A stretch of 64,000 bases of DNA, taken from Actinacidiphila glaucinigra. Lineage in GTDB: Bacteria > Actinomycetota > Actinomycetes > Streptomycetales > Streptomycetaceae. The stretch lies in the NCBI RefSeq assembly GCF_900188405.1, contig NZ_FZOF01000033.1:34980-98979 (forward strand), given 5' to 3'. The position numbers and the translations under genes are program-made. Position 1 is the stretch's first letter. Each line of letters begins with the position of its first letter. The notes beneath the pieces are model-generated. The model saw only the letters and a list, made by a program, of their open reading frames with translations, had not been told where the DNA came from and did not search any database. This document shows, one piece after another, positions 16,995-26,850 of this stretch.

Positions 16995-19900
16995 CTATCC
17001 GGCCGGCCAGTGCGGCCATGCCGGGGCGTAGCCGCACCACTCCTCGGGGCAGCCGGCGCGGTAGGCCCGGGTGACCGTCTCCGTCACCGACGCGCCGGTG
17101 CGGTCCGCCGCGGTCACCTGCAGCGAGACCCAGCCGGCGCCCGTCGCGGGCACGGTCACCCGACGGTCGCCGTCGCGGCCCCGGACCTCGGCCGAATGCC
17201 AGGTGGCTCCGTCGTCCGTGGAGTACCGCACCGACACCCGCTCGATGCCGGCGCCGCCGCTCGCTCCGGACTGCCGGCCGATGCCCAGGCCGAAGGTGAA
17301 CTCCCTGTTGGCCGGGACCGAGTTGTCGCCGTCGAGCCCGGCCATGTCGTAGCGCGTGTCGAGCAGCGGCAGCGGACGCTCGCCGCCGGTGTGCTCCGAG
17401 CGGAAGCGCCAGGTGTCCGTGATGTGCGTGCCCAGCTTCCACTCCGGGCTCTCGTGGTGCGCGGACGAGGTGAGCTCGTACCACTGGCCGCGTGCGGGCA
17501 CGTCGAAGACGCCCTGTCCCGGCTCGTCGTTACGGGCGATCACCTTGCCCGATCCGTCACGCAGCACCGTCTCGCCGGACTCCAGGACCCGCAGCGGTTC
17601 GGACCGGTGGCCCGCCGCGTCCGAGAACATCGGCAGCGCGAGACGCAGCTTGTCCCCCGCGCGGGTGGCCTGCGCCCGGCCGTCGGGTCCGTTCACCGAC
17701 AGCGACGGGTTGAACGGCGCGGTCAGCCAGTTGTCCGTGACCGTGCGTCCCTGGCGGAGGACCGTCGGATTGGTGTATTGGACTCCCAGCGGCCCGGCGT
17801 CCAGCGCGTACTCGAACGTGGCCGTCGTCCACGGCACTTCGGGCGTGTAGTACGCCGTCATCCGGTGCGGTGCGCGGAACACCGTCGACTGCTGGGCGAG
17901 ATTCAGTCCGCGGTAGGTCACCCATCCGTAGATCCCCTTGGGGTCGTTGGGGAATCCGGTGGTGCGGAAGCTGTGGTCCACGCGGGCCAGGTCGCGGCGC
18001 CGGTCCTGCCAGTTCGCGCCCGCCGGCACCCCGTCGTCATGGGCGTGGAAGGTGAAGTAGGTGCGTTCGCCGTTGCGCTGTCCCTTGATCCGGAGGGTCA
18101 CCTCGCCCTTGGCGAGCCGCTCGCGCAGCAGGGTCAGGCCGTGGTCGTCGATGCCCAGCGTGGGGTCGGCCGCGTCGATCGACGCCGAGCCGGCCAGCAG
18201 GATCGCCGCCGGCCGGTGCGCCTTGATCGCCTGGTAGCGCCCGTCCAGCTCCTCCCAGGGCAGGCTCCAGTCCGACTCCAGGAGCACGATCCGGTCCTCG
18301 ACGTCGAGACCCGTCAGGTCCCCGCCGTAGCCGGCGTCGGTGACCCGCTTCTCCAGGTCCCAGTCCGTCCGCTGCGTCATCAGCCCCACCGGTACGTCCA
18401 CCGGGGTGCCGGAGCCGCCGGCGGTCGTCGCGAGGACGGACGGCTGCTCCCAGGAGGCGGCGGAGAAGTACGTCAGTCCGGGTATCTTGGCGCTGCCCAC
18501 GGCATACGAGCGGTAGGCGCCGGAATAGAGGGGCGCGATCAGGCCCTTCGCGTCGCCCGCGGCGGCCGACGAGACCAGCCCGGTCGCCGAACCCCACTCG
18601 TTGAGCCGCATCTTCGGGTCGTCGATGCCCATGGTGACCGGCTTCGCGGCGGACAGATCGGTCCTCAGCGTCCGGTCGCCGGTGAGGGTCACGCGCCGGG
18701 CGACGACGACGGACGTCTCGGGCACGCTCGCCCTGCCGTACCGGACGTACTCCCACACCCCGCCGAACACCCGGTAGTCGCCGACCGGCAGCCGCAGTTC
18801 CTGGGTCCCCTCGGTGAGGCTGACCAGCTGGGACTCACCGGTCCTCTCGTTCTGCACCACCAGGTTGGTGTACGCCGTCTCGACCCCGGCCCGCAGGGCC
18901 GCGGCTTCGAGGGTGAGGGTGGCGCTCGGGCTCTCCGCCTCGACGCCGACGGGGGTGCGCGCCGTGCTGCCGTCACTGCCGCGCGCGGTGATCCAGGCGC
19001 CGTGGGCGCCGGCCGACGCCCGGGCGGTGTCGATGCGCACGGTCGCCTCGGCGGTGCCGCCCGCCGGGACGGTCAGCCGGCGGGTGACGAGCGAGACGGG
19101 TGCCTTCCCGGTCAGGGAGAGGTTCAGCCGGATGTCCTTGGACCCGCTGTTGCGGTAGGTCACCGTGCGGGTCGGGTTGCCGCCGTACGGCCAGGCCAGC
19201 TCGGCGGAGACCGCGGCCGGGGAGGCGGTGACCGGCGACGAGAGCGCACCGGGCACGTCCACACTGCCCGCGCCCTGCTCGTACACTCCGGCGCCGTCGA
19301 CCGGGTCGGCGGCGCCGATGAGCGCCGCCTTGAGCTGCTGCGCGTCCCAGTCGGGATGCCGCTGCTTGAGGATGGCCGCCGCGCCGGAGACGTGCGGGGT
19401 CGCCATGGAGGTGCCGCTGATCGTCGCGTAGAACTCGCTGTTCGCGGCCGCGTCCAGGGTGCCCGCCGCGCGGGCGGCGGTGATCGCGCTGCCCGGCGCG
19501 GTGATCTCGGGCTTGACGCCGCCGTCGGTCACCGCCGGGCCCTGGGAGGAGAACGAGGACATCTCGCCCTGCTTGGTGATCGACCCGACGGTCAGGGCGC
19601 TCGGCGCGGCGGCCGGCGTGCCGATGCTGCCCGGCGTGCCCTCGTTGCCGGCCGCGACGACGAACAGCGGCCCGCCGTCCGCGGACAGGGTCTCGACCGC
19701 CTGGGAGACCGGGTCGCTGCCGTCGCTCGGCAGGCTGGAGCCGAGGCTCATCGAGACGATGTCGGCGTCCTGGGCGGCCGCCCACTCCATGCCTTCGAGG
19801 ATCCCGCTGAAACTGCCGGACCCGCCGCCGTCGAGCACCTTGCCGATCAGCAGCGAGGCGCCCGGAGCGACGCCCTTGTAGCGGCCCTGCGAGGCCGCGC

Positions 19901-20714
19901 CGCTTCCCGCGACGGTCGAGGCGACGTGCGTGCCGTGGCCGTTGAGGTCGGTGACGTCCTCGTCCCAGGTGAAGTTCTTCTCCGCGACGACCTTGTTCTT
20001 GAGGTCGGGGTGGGCCGGGTCGTACCCGGTGTCCAGCACGGCGACCTTCACGCCCTTGCCGTCGAGGCCCTTGCGCCATGCCTCGGGCGCGCCGGTCATG
20101 GCGACGGACCGGTCGAGGCTCGCCTCGACCTCGGCGTCCAGCCAGAGTTTCCCGGGCGCGGCGGCGCGGGACGTCCCTCCAGCGGCGAGGAAGCCCTGCC
20201 AGGCCGCGGCCGCCTCGGACTTGGCGACCGTACGGGCCGCCAGCCCCAGTTCGGGGAAGGTGTCCCGCTGCGTGGACCCGCGCAGTGCGGAGCCGGCCCG
20301 GGCCGTCGTGATCAGCGGAATGGACGCCCGGGTGGCGTCGTCGAGCCCCTGCGCGGCGAGTGCGGTGACGTCGAAGAGCTGCCGGTCGACCCGTCCTTCG
20401 GCCAGGGGTTGCGTGGCGTCGACGGGAAGCACGTACTCGTGGTCGTTGATCCTCGCCCGGGTGAAGGCGATGTGGCCGCGGCCCTTGCCCGGGGTCACCC
20501 CGCTGACCTGGAGCCCGCTCCCGCTGCCGGTGAAGGCGACCCGGTCGCCGCTGATCAGTGTGACGGTGAACTGCCCGGGCGGCGCCGGTGGTGCGGCGGC
20601 CGGACGGCCGGCCCCGGCGACGGGCTCCGGCTCGGCTGCCGCCGGCAGCCCGGTGGCGAGCAGCGCCACCGCGGTGGCCGCGACCACGGCCGCGGTCCTC
20701 GATCTGGATCGCAT
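16995..20714 (-). CDS. Secreted S8 (subtilisin-like) serine protease, multidomain
   Basis: 1239 residues. A twin-basic start and hydrophobic segment with AAAEPEP near residue 28 form a signal peptide. A prodomain of about 170 residues precedes the catalytic domain, where Asp228 (VAVLDTGYDP), His260 (NGHGTHVAS) and Ser436 (SGTSMATPHVSG) form the triad. About 700 further residues contain Ig- or FN3-like beta-sandwich modules, as in large Streptomyces subtilases. It should degrade extracellular protein. The ATG at 20714 is preceded by a weak site (AAGG very close, GGGGAG further off). It is transcribed alone. Confidence 0.92.
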   Translation of the reverse strand: MRSRSRTAAVVAATAVALLATGLPAAAEPEPVAGAGRPAAAPPAPPGQFTVTLISGDRVAFTGSGSGLQVSGVTPGKGRGHIAFTRARINDHEYVLPVDATQPLAEGRVDRQLFDVTALAAQGLDDATRASIPLITTARAGSALRGSTQRDTFPELGLAARTVAKSEAAAAWQGFLAAGGTSRAAAPGKLWLDAEVEASLDRSVAMTGAPEAWRKGLDGKGVKVAVLDTGYDPAHPDLKNKVVAEKNFTWDEDVTDLNGHGTHVASTVAGSGAASQGRYKGVAPGASLLIGKVLDGGGSGSFSGILEGMEWAAAQDADIVSMSLGSSLPSDGSDPVSQAVETLSADGGPLFVVAAGNEGTPGSIGTPAAAPSALTVGSITKQGEMSSFSSQGPAVTDGGVKPEITAPGSAITAARAAGTLDAAANSEFYATISGTSMATPHVSGAAAILKQRHPDWDAQQLKAALIGAADPVDGAGVYEQGAGSVDVPGALSSPVTASPAAVSAELAWPYGGNPTRTVTYRNSGSKDIRLNLSLTGKAPVSLVTRRLTVPAGGTAEATVRIDTARASAGAHGAWITARGSDGSTARTPVGVEAESPSATLTLEAAALRAGVETAYTNLVVQNERTGESQLVSLTEGTQELRLPVGDYRVFGGVWEYVRYGRASVPETSVVVARRVTLTGDRTLRTDLSAAKPVTMGIDDPKMRLNEWGSATGLVSSAAAGDAKGLIAPLYSGAYRSYAVGSAKIPGLTYFSAASWEQPSVLATTAGGSGTPVDVPVGLMTQRTDWDLEKRVTDAGYGGDLTGLDVEDRIVLLESDWSLPWEELDGRYQAIKAHRPAAILLAGSASIDAADPTLGIDDHGLTLLRERLAKGEVTLRIKGQRNGERTYFTFHAHDDGVPAGANWQDRRRDLARVDHSFRTTGFPNDPKGIYGWVTYRGLNLAQQSTVFRAPHRMTAYYTPEVPWTTATFEYALDAGPLGVQYTNPTVLRQGRTVTDNWLTAPFNPSLSVNGPDGRAQATRAGDKLRLALPMFSDAAGHRSEPLRVLESGETVLRDGSGKVIARNDEPGQGVFDVPARGQWYELTSSAHHESPEWKLGTHITDTWRFRSEHTGGERPLPLLDTRYDMAGLDGDNSVPANREFTFGLGIGRQSGASGGAGIERVSVRYSTDDGATWHSAEVRGRDGDRRVTVPATGAGWVSLQVTAADRTGASVTETVTRAYRAGCPEEWCGYAPAWPHWPAG

Positions 20715-21575
20715 AACCTTGTACCAACTCCCCTGAGATCGCCCGATGAACGAGCGTCACCGGCGTGTGCCCGGCCACAGTCGGGCCGCGGGTTGAGGCC
20801 GTGCCAGGTGGCGGGGCTGGCGCAAAGGCGCCATGTCACCTGTTCGCCAATCGGCAACCCCGCGTTCGTCGACGCGACCGGGGAGCGCGCTCGCGGGGCC
20901 CGAAAGCCCGTGCGGCATCGCGGTGTTGAGGCCGGGCATGGTGTCCGTGTGTTCGTGCGGGTCGCCGAGCGACGCACCGACAACCGCAGCCCGACGACTT
21001 GGGAATCCCGCCGGCCGCTGTGGCCTGTCACCGAGGGGAGGACGTGGGACGCCTGGGCGGGGGCCCGGGTGACCAGGTCCTCGATTCAGCCGGTGGGGTT
21101 CTCCGTTCCGAGCAGATCGGGGATGGCTTGGGCCTGCCGGTCGAGAGCCCGGCGCATCTGATACCCGGTGTGGGCAGTGTGGCGACCGACTCTGACACGG
21201 CGTACCTCGTGCGGATTCTCGGCGCTCCACGCGAGCTCGGTGTCGACGTGGTCCTCACCCGCGAACGACAGGATCAACCGCGTCTGAACGTCACGTCAGC
21301 CCGGTGGTAGCGGACACGCATGGCCCGCGGGTATATATCGTGCCGGACTTCATCCACTTCGGGGCCGGTGAACCCCAGCCCTTCCACGACGGCACCTATC
21401 CGAAGACATGCCTCGGCGACAAATGTCTTCACCCGGATGTCCACTCAACGAGTATCGACCGCAACACAGATCGAACGACTGCCGCTCTAGACGTGCGCGT
21501 CACCATGCCTTGCCGCGCAGGAGGGTTTGGCCCGCATACGCACGGTGCTGCGCCGGTCCGTGTAGCGTCCTTCCC
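20715..21575. other. Long non-coding stretch, possible eroded DNA
   Basis: About 860 bases with short open frames on both strands, none recognisable. A minus-strand frame ending near 21086 reads SFAGEDHVDTELAWSAENP and then VGRHTAHTGYQMRRALDRQA, which looks more protein-like than noise and may be a relic, but no family is recognised. The section 21304-21575 has a less biased base composition than its surroundings. Confidence 0.4.
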
Positions 21576-22253
21576 ATGATCAGCGTCGAACACGCGGCGG
21601 AACTGGCCCGGATCCACGTGGACGAGGACCCTCTCAACGCACAGGTGCAGTTGGTGCCGATCGAGGGCTACGTGGCCGTAGTCGCCGAGGTCGCCTACTT
21701 CGGGTATCAGGATCGCCGGTACCTGGAGACCGGCGACCCGTCGATGATGGTGATCGGCATCGGACCCGTACGCGTGGACCTGGAAACAGGCGAGTGCAGG
21801 ATGATGGGCTCTCTCGAGGCCACGGAACTGGACCTGTTCGACGTCGATGAGCTCGAGTTGGTCGGGCCCGGCGGCTGGCGCCTCGTCCCGCCCGAGCTGA
21901 CGGCCTCCTGGCGGGCCGTCTTCGACGCCGAGCCCGCCGCCGGCGACCTCACCGGGCCCTGTCCACAGTGCGCTGCGACGGATCTCCACCGCTGGTACCG
22001 GGTGGACGGACCTCTCGACGAGATGATCGACGGGGTGCACGCCGTTGCCTTCGGATGGCTCACCGAGTGGTGCGCCTCGTGTCATCTGTGCCACGAGGAC
22101 GGCGACAGCTTCGTGCCGGACTACTGGCGGTCCCCGTATGACGTACCCGATGCGTACGCGGTGAAGTTCGCGCCACGGCTCGTCGAAGCCGCCAGGCAGG
22201 CACACCTGCAGGCCGAAGAGCGTTCGCCCAGGGCGACTGACAGATCGCCGTAG
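21576..22253 (+). CDS. Imm35/YrhB-like protein with a Cys-rich C-terminus
   Basis: 225 residues from the ATG at 21576. Residues 1-75 (SVEHAAELARIHVDED, then VRVDLETGECRMMGSLEATE) resemble the YrhB/Imm35 fold, which also occurs as immunity protein to secreted toxins. The C-terminal part has two CxxC-type pairs (CPQC and CASCHLC) that could bind zinc. Cytosolic. It lies beside another small protein of unknown function (22448) on the same strand. Assignment as immunity protein is inference. Confidence 0.6.
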   Translation: MISVEHAAELARIHVDEDPLNAQVQLVPIEGYVAVVAEVAYFGYQDRRYLETGDPSMMVIGIGPVRVDLETGECRMMGSLEATELDLFDVDELELVGPGGWRLVPPELTASWRAVFDAEPAAGDLTGPCPQCAATDLHRWYRVDGPLDEMIDGVHAVAFGWLTEWCASCHLCHEDGDSFVPDYWRSPYDVPDAYAVKFAPRLVEAARQAHLQAEERSPRATDRSP

Positions 22254-22447
22254 CCAGCCGACCGGCTCGACATCCGAGGGGGCCGGAAGAAGCCGCGCGA
22301 CACCACGGGCCGCCCCGTGCGCGGCCATTAGCCCACGTTCCCCCGCCGCGCCTGCGCTTCGAACCGAGACAGCCATCCACAGCACCTTCGGCGAACTCCC
22401 CCAGATCGCCATCTGCCATGCGCTCTCCTCACGCCAGACGGAGAACA

Positions 22448-23065
22448 ATGCCGGGCATGGGGACAGACATATACGGGTTCATCGAGTGCCGCTGGGACCG
22501 CTGGCTGGACGAGGACGACCGTAGGTGGCACGGGGCCATCGACCTCGCGCACCTCTACAACGGGCGCTGCTACGCCGCCTTCGGATCTCTCTTCGGTGTC
22601 CGCGATGCCACCTCCTTTCGCCCGCTTGCCGATCACCGCGGCCTCCCGTCTGACGTTTCGCGAGAGGCTAAGGCCGACTCGGACGCACCCGGTGCGTCTT
22701 GGATCACCTGGGCGGAGTTGGTGGCCGCTGACTGGGAGGAGGTCGCCAACGAGGTCGATGAGTGCGTTCACGAGTACCGCCGGAACCCGGACGGGACCTG
22801 GGAAATGCATGGCCGGAATTCCGGCCTCACGCGCTTCGCCGAGCTTTCCGGAGTCGACGACCCCCACGATCTCTACCGCGCGGGCAGAACCTACGCCGAG
22901 GGCACCGAGTGGCCGGACGGGGACCGTCTCTTCCGCATCGGACGCCTACGCCGAAAGGATGCCGTGCCGGACAGTGAATGGGGTTCGGTCTGGTCGGTGA
23001 TGCGCACGCTGGCAGACCTGCACGGCGACGAGGGCGTCCGCCTGGTCGTCTGGTTCGACGCCTGA
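22448..23065 (+). CDS. Protein of unknown function, MGTDIYG type
   Basis: 205 residues from the ATG at 22448 behind GGAG, or 202 from the ATG at 22457, where the protein would start with the MGTDIYG motif of its group. Trp/Asp-rich (CRWDRWLDEDDRRWHG, ASWITWAELVAADWEEV), soluble, with a C-terminal beta strand ending VRLVVWFDA. Similar short proteins occur in many Streptomyces genomes and phages. No catalytic motif is visible; function unknown. Confidence 0.65.
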   Translation: MPGMGTDIYGFIECRWDRWLDEDDRRWHGAIDLAHLYNGRCYAAFGSLFGVRDATSFRPLADHRGLPSDVSREAKADSDAPGASWITWAELVAADWEEVANEVDECVHEYRRNPDGTWEMHGRNSGLTRFAELSGVDDPHDLYRAGRTYAEGTEWPDGDRLFRIGRLRRKDAVPDSEWGSVWSVMRTLADLHGDEGVRLVVWFDA

Positions 23066-23293
23066 CTCCACCTGACCGTCGCGAGGCCCGCCCATCGGCT
23101 CGGACGGGTGCCTCGGGGCTCTCGCCGTTGGCCGCGGCATGGCAAGCCGTTCACCGGTTCCGACGGACTTCCACCACTCCCCCTGTCCGGGCACGTCGAC
23201 CGGGAGTCCCTTCGGCCGGACGGGCCGAGGCGACGATGCCGGTCCCGTCCTGATGTCTACCTGGGCAGCACACCGGTAGCCGATCAGTACCCG

Positions 23294-24166
23294 TCAGGGT
23301 GCCTTCGGGTGGGGTGCGTCCGCCCGTTCTTCGTGCGCTGTGCCGGCGGACTCGGTGTGTGTGAGGGCTGCCAGGAGCCGCAGTTTCTCGTCGCTGTCGC
23401 TGTCCTTGTCGGGGTAGTAGACGACGAGGATGACGTCGTCGATGGGGAGTTTGTCGCGGTGGAGGGTGAGTTCACCGACGACGGGGTGGTTCACCGTGGT
23501 CGTGCCTCCGTCCAGCCTGCGGACGTCGTGGCGGGCCCACAAGGTGCGGAACCGCTGACTGGACAGGGCGAGCTCTCCGACGAGTTCGACGAACCGGGGG
23601 TTGTCCGTGTCGTCCCCGATCGTGGTGCGCAGGGCGGCGACGAAATCGGTGGCCGCTTTCGTCCAGTCGCGCTGGAAGGCCTGTTCCTCGGGGTCGAGGA
23701 ACAGGGAACGAAGCCGGTTCTCGCCGGGCCGCAGACGGGGGGAGAGCGCGACCGCCATCGCATTGGAGGCCAGGACGTCGAACGCGCGCCCTTCGACGAA
23801 CGCGGGGATCTGAAGATGGGCGAGCAGCTCGTGCACTCGCGCCGGTACGTGCTCGGGGCGCTTGCGGCGCGGCGTCCTGGGACGTGCCGCGGTCAGGCCG
23901 AGCAGATACGTCCGCTCGATGTCGTCGAGGTGCAGGACGCGGGCGAGTGATTCGAGGACCTGGGGTGAGGGGTTCTTGTCACGGCCCCGTTCCAGGCGCA
24001 GGTAGTAGTCGGGGCTGATTCCGGCCAGCAGGGCGACTTCCTCACGGCGCAGACCGGGCACGCGGCGATTGCCACCGGGCGGCAGGCCTGCCTGTGCCGG
24101 GGAGACCAGCTCACGCCGGGCACGAAGGTAGCTGCCGAGCCGGTTGCCGGATTCCTCATCCCTCAT
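23294..24166 (-). CDS. XRE/MmyB-type helix-turn-helix regulator
   Basis: 290 residues from the ATG at 24166. The N-terminal HTH (about 25-75: VPGLRREEVALLAGISPDYY, then LERGRDKNPS) is the usual MmyB arrangement, followed by the larger C-terminal ligand-binding domain (for example EEQAFQRDWTKAATDFVAAL) that binds lipid-like molecules in characterised members. It is divergent from the SDR at 24356, separated by 189 bp, so that gene is the probable target. A second MmyB gene beside an SDR lies at 52928-53830. Confidence 0.9.
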   Translation of the reverse strand: MRDEESGNRLGSYLRARRELVSPAQAGLPPGGNRRVPGLRREEVALLAGISPDYYLRLERGRDKNPSPQVLESLARVLHLDDIERTYLLGLTAARPRTPRRKRPEHVPARVHELLAHLQIPAFVEGRAFDVLASNAMAVALSPRLRPGENRLRSLFLDPEEQAFQRDWTKAATDFVAALRTTIGDDTDNPRFVELVGELALSSQRFRTLWARHDVRRLDGGTTTVNHPVVGELTLHRDKLPIDDVILVVYYPDKDSDSDEKLRLLAALTHTESAGTAHEERADAPHPKAP

Positions 24167-24355
24167 ACCGCCACCGTAATGCGGTCCGCGTGCCTCAGAG
24201 GGGGTCCTGCCAGGACCAGGGAAAACGGGGGCTCTGCCACGCCCCGCGGATGCCGTCAAGACTTCGGTACCACTGTTTCGCAAGAGACAGCGGACATCAC
24301 TGGCTGCGCCGCGGGGCTGAGCTCCGCCGGCGCCCTGGACTGAAGGGAAGATCCC

Positions 24356-25117
24356 GTGGATCTCTCCAACCGCACCGTGCTCGTCGTCGGCGGAACCTCG
24401 GGTATCGGGCGAGAGCTGGCCCGCCGGTTCGCCGCGGCGGGCAGCACCGTGGCCGTCGCCGGCCGCAGCCCGCAGGCGCTCTCGGAACTCGCCGGAGAAG
24501 GCTTCGGCACGTTCACTGTCGACGTCACCGACAGTTCCTCCGTCGCATCCTTCCGTGACGATGCACTCGCCCGGTACCCCGAGCTGGACACCGTGGTGAC
24601 CATGTCAGGCGTCATGCTCATGGAGGACCTGCGCGACCCCGCGCACTTCGAGGCGGCGCAGACGACGATCGACACCAACCTGCTCGGCACCATCAGGGTC
24701 ATCGACGCCTTCACCCCCCACCTGGTCCAGCGGGGTGAAGGCACCTTCGTCACCGTCACGTCCGGCATCGCCTTCCTGCCGTTCCCGCCCATGCCCAGTT
24801 ACGCCGCCTCGAAGGCCGCGGTGCACGCCTACTCCGAGGCACTGCGGGCGCAGCTCGACGGCACCGGTGTCGGCGTCGTCGAGCTCGTCCCCCCGGCCGT
24901 CGCCACGGCAGGCCAGGAGAAGGTGAATCCGCACGCGCTGCCGCTCGACGACTTCGCCACCGAGGTCATGCACCTGCTCTCGCAGGACCCCACCCCGCGC
25001 GAACTCCTCGTGAAGGGCGTCCTGATGCACCGCTGGGCCGAGCGGGACGGCACCTACGACGACCTCGTCGCACGGCGCTCCCAGTCCCTGGCCATGCTCC
25101 CCGGCCGCGAAGGCTGA
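24356..25117 (+). CDS. Short-chain dehydrogenase (DltE-like SDR)
   Basis: 253 residues from a GTG at 24356, with GAAGGGAAG just upstream. Nucleotide-binding GGTSGIG (12-18), Ser136, and the catalytic pair Tyr149 and Lys153 (SYAASKAAV) are intact. The N-terminal strand VLVVGGTSGIGRELARRF and the DltE-like spacing suggest an NADP-linked oxidoreductase of the short-chain group related to YdfG/DltE. It faces the MmyB regulator, the probable controller. Substrate unknown. Confidence 0.88.
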   Translation: MDLSNRTVLVVGGTSGIGRELARRFAAAGSTVAVAGRSPQALSELAGEGFGTFTVDVTDSSSVASFRDDALARYPELDTVVTMSGVMLMEDLRDPAHFEAAQTTIDTNLLGTIRVIDAFTPHLVQRGEGTFVTVTSGIAFLPFPPMPSYAASKAAVHAYSEALRAQLDGTGVGVVELVPPAVATAGQEKVNPHALPLDDFATEVMHLLSQDPTPRELLVKGVLMHRWAERDGTYDDLVARRSQSLAMLPGREG

Positions 25118-25246
25118 TGCCCCCACCAGGGCCGGGCGGACGGCGCGTGTTCGGCGTACGCGGCCCGACCCGCCGTGGGTCAGGGGTCGCAAGCGCGCCA
25201 GCGACCGCCCGGCAAGTCGCCAAGCGTTGGTAAGGTCAGCGCTGTC

Positions 25247-26077
25247 ATGGGGGGTGCGATGCAAACATCAGGGCGGAACAGCGAGGGGCAGAAGTACACG
25301 CTGACCTCGGACGAGGACGACAGCGACTTCTGGGGCTTTGCTCACGAGGCCGAGGGGTTCTTCACGCCTCTGCAGGACGCGGAGGGTGCACGCCGAGTGC
25401 ACCTTGAAGGTTGCCTCCCGCAGGCAGGTCTACTGAAGAGCGTCGACCATGTCGGTAGTCGTCGCGCCATGGCGGGGAACGCCTGGTTCGGCCTCCTCGA
25501 CGGGGACGGTACCACCATGGGGTCCTACTTCATCAACGAGGTCACAGTCGTCGACGTCAAACCCTCCGGCCGCGGAGTCGGCCTCGTCGACCTCACGGTG
25601 ACGTTGTGGTGTGAAGACGCCTTGCCCGGAGCGGAACGGGCGTGGAACCTGGTCCGCACTGGTCACCTGAACCGCACCGGAATGTGGCACGAACTCGCAC
25701 CCGAGGACAGACATGCCTGGCTGTCGGTAGCCCTGTGGTCCCGGGAGTACCAACGCCAGGGGAGGCCCGATGCGCCCGCGGGCCAGGCGTTCACCTTGGA
25801 CGGCCGGCACATCGTCGATAGGGACAGCTTCTACTGCGCGATCGGTGAGGCCGTCAACGGACCCGGCGGATACTTCGGCTGGAACCTGGATGCTCTGGAC
25901 GACTGTCTGAGGGGCGGCTGGGGCGCCGCTACTCCGTTCACCTTGCACTGGGATTCCTCGGCTGAAGTCAGAGCACGGTTGGCAGAGCACGTGCCCACCG
26001 AGGATGGCGACATCGCGCTGTTCAACCTGCTCCTGGACATCTTCAATGAGCGGGGCGTAAGCGTCGTCCTCCGGTAA
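25247..26077 (+). CDS. Barstar-family protein, putative RNase inhibitor
   Basis: About 276 residues (start at 25247, or at the ATG 25259 behind a G-run). Residues about 185-270 form a barstar domain: DGRHIVDRDSFYCAIGEAV, then GYFGWNLDALDDCLRGGW, the helix-loop that blocks barnase-like RNases. The first 180 residues are an uncharacterised beta-rich domain. A function as immunity against a secreted RNase, or intracellular control of one, is likely, but no barnase gene is in the window. The stop is followed closely by a DUF1877 gene. Confidence 0.8.
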   Translation: MGGAMQTSGRNSEGQKYTLTSDEDDSDFWGFAHEAEGFFTPLQDAEGARRVHLEGCLPQAGLLKSVDHVGSRRAMAGNAWFGLLDGDGTTMGSYFINEVTVVDVKPSGRGVGLVDLTVTLWCEDALPGAERAWNLVRTGHLNRTGMWHELAPEDRHAWLSVALWSREYQRQGRPDAPAGQAFTLDGRHIVDRDSFYCAIGEAVNGPGGYFGWNLDALDDCLRGGWGAATPFTLHWDSSAEVRARLAEHVPTEDGDIALFNLLLDIFNERGVSVVLR

Positions 26078-26164
26078 GTGCCTGCGCCAGGACCGGTAGT
26101 GCACGTCGCAGGCCAGACAGAAATCGCTGCCCTGTTCCAAGCATCGCCGGTGATACTCCGGTGC

Positions 26165-26668
26165 ATGGCCTTGACCCAGCAGCTCGCGCGCGTGTCCCTG
26201 CGATACCTCGAAGTGTGCCGTGAAGCGGCCAGGATCTCGCCGGTCGGAGATCCCCAGTGGGATCCACCTGCAGACGACACCCTCGACCTGGACTGGGCGA
26301 TCTGGGAGCTGCTGTGGTTCTACCGGCGCATGCAACCCGACGCGCGCCAGATTCCCGTTCTTCAGCGCGCCATCAGCGGGGACTCCGACAGCACCGTCTC
26401 TTTCCTCAATCATTCTGCGGTGTACGACGGCTTCGACGCCCCTCCGACCCTGCTGACCCCGGCAGCAGTCAGTCAAGTGGCTGGAGAGCTGGCCACCATG
26501 AACATCGGCCCTCTGCTGGAGACGCTCCCCGCTTACCGCGAGGCTGGCGGATTCTCCCGGTTCATCGGAGATCCCCGCACTTACCTCGTCGACCACTTCA
26601 CTCTCCTTCGGAGGTTCTACAGCGCCGCCAGCAAGCGAGAGATGGCAGTGGTGACCTGGGTCGACTGA
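26165..26668 (+). CDS. DUF1877 (YfbM-like) protein
   Basis: 167 residues from the ATG at 26165. The frame is open back to a GTG at 26078, directly after the barstar stop, but the short form begins like known family members (MALTQQLARVSLRYLEVCRE). Core features are LDLDWAIWELLWFYRR, YDGFDAPPTLLTPAAVSQVA and a C-terminal LVDHFTLLRRFYSAASKREM. DUF1877 proteins are small cytosolic proteins found near toxin-immunity sets. It is likely co-transcribed with the barstar gene, 87 bases upstream. Confidence 0.7.
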   Translation: MALTQQLARVSLRYLEVCREAARISPVGDPQWDPPADDTLDLDWAIWELLWFYRRMQPDARQIPVLQRAISGDSDSTVSFLNHSAVYDGFDAPPTLLTPAAVSQVAGELATMNIGPLLETLPAYREAGGFSRFIGDPRTYLVDHFTLLRRFYSAASKREMAVVTWVD

Positions 26669-26850
26669 AGAAGCTCCCAGCTCAGTAGGAGAGGCAACCC
26701 TCATCCGGGACCGGCACGACGGCCCGCTCGCGTAGGGGGTGAGGGGCCTCGGCCGTCCGGGTGACGCGGCGCGCCGCCTCCGCGCGCGGCGTGCCACGTC
26801 ACCCGAACGCGTCCGCGCTTGCCGCTTAGGGTGCCGCCAGGAGGTGGCGG

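Noticed and set aside
16647..21161. A 1500-codon open frame on the plus strand
   Set aside because: It lies opposite the S8 protease and is Arg/Val/Gly-rich without any motif. The protease frame has signal peptide, triad and normal codon bias, so this is a shadow of GC-rich DNA.
20757..21230. Minus-strand frame of about 157 codons downstream of the Imm35-like gene
   Set aside because: It is Pro/Arg-rich, with no motif or codon-bias signal; only a short inner piece looks protein-like.
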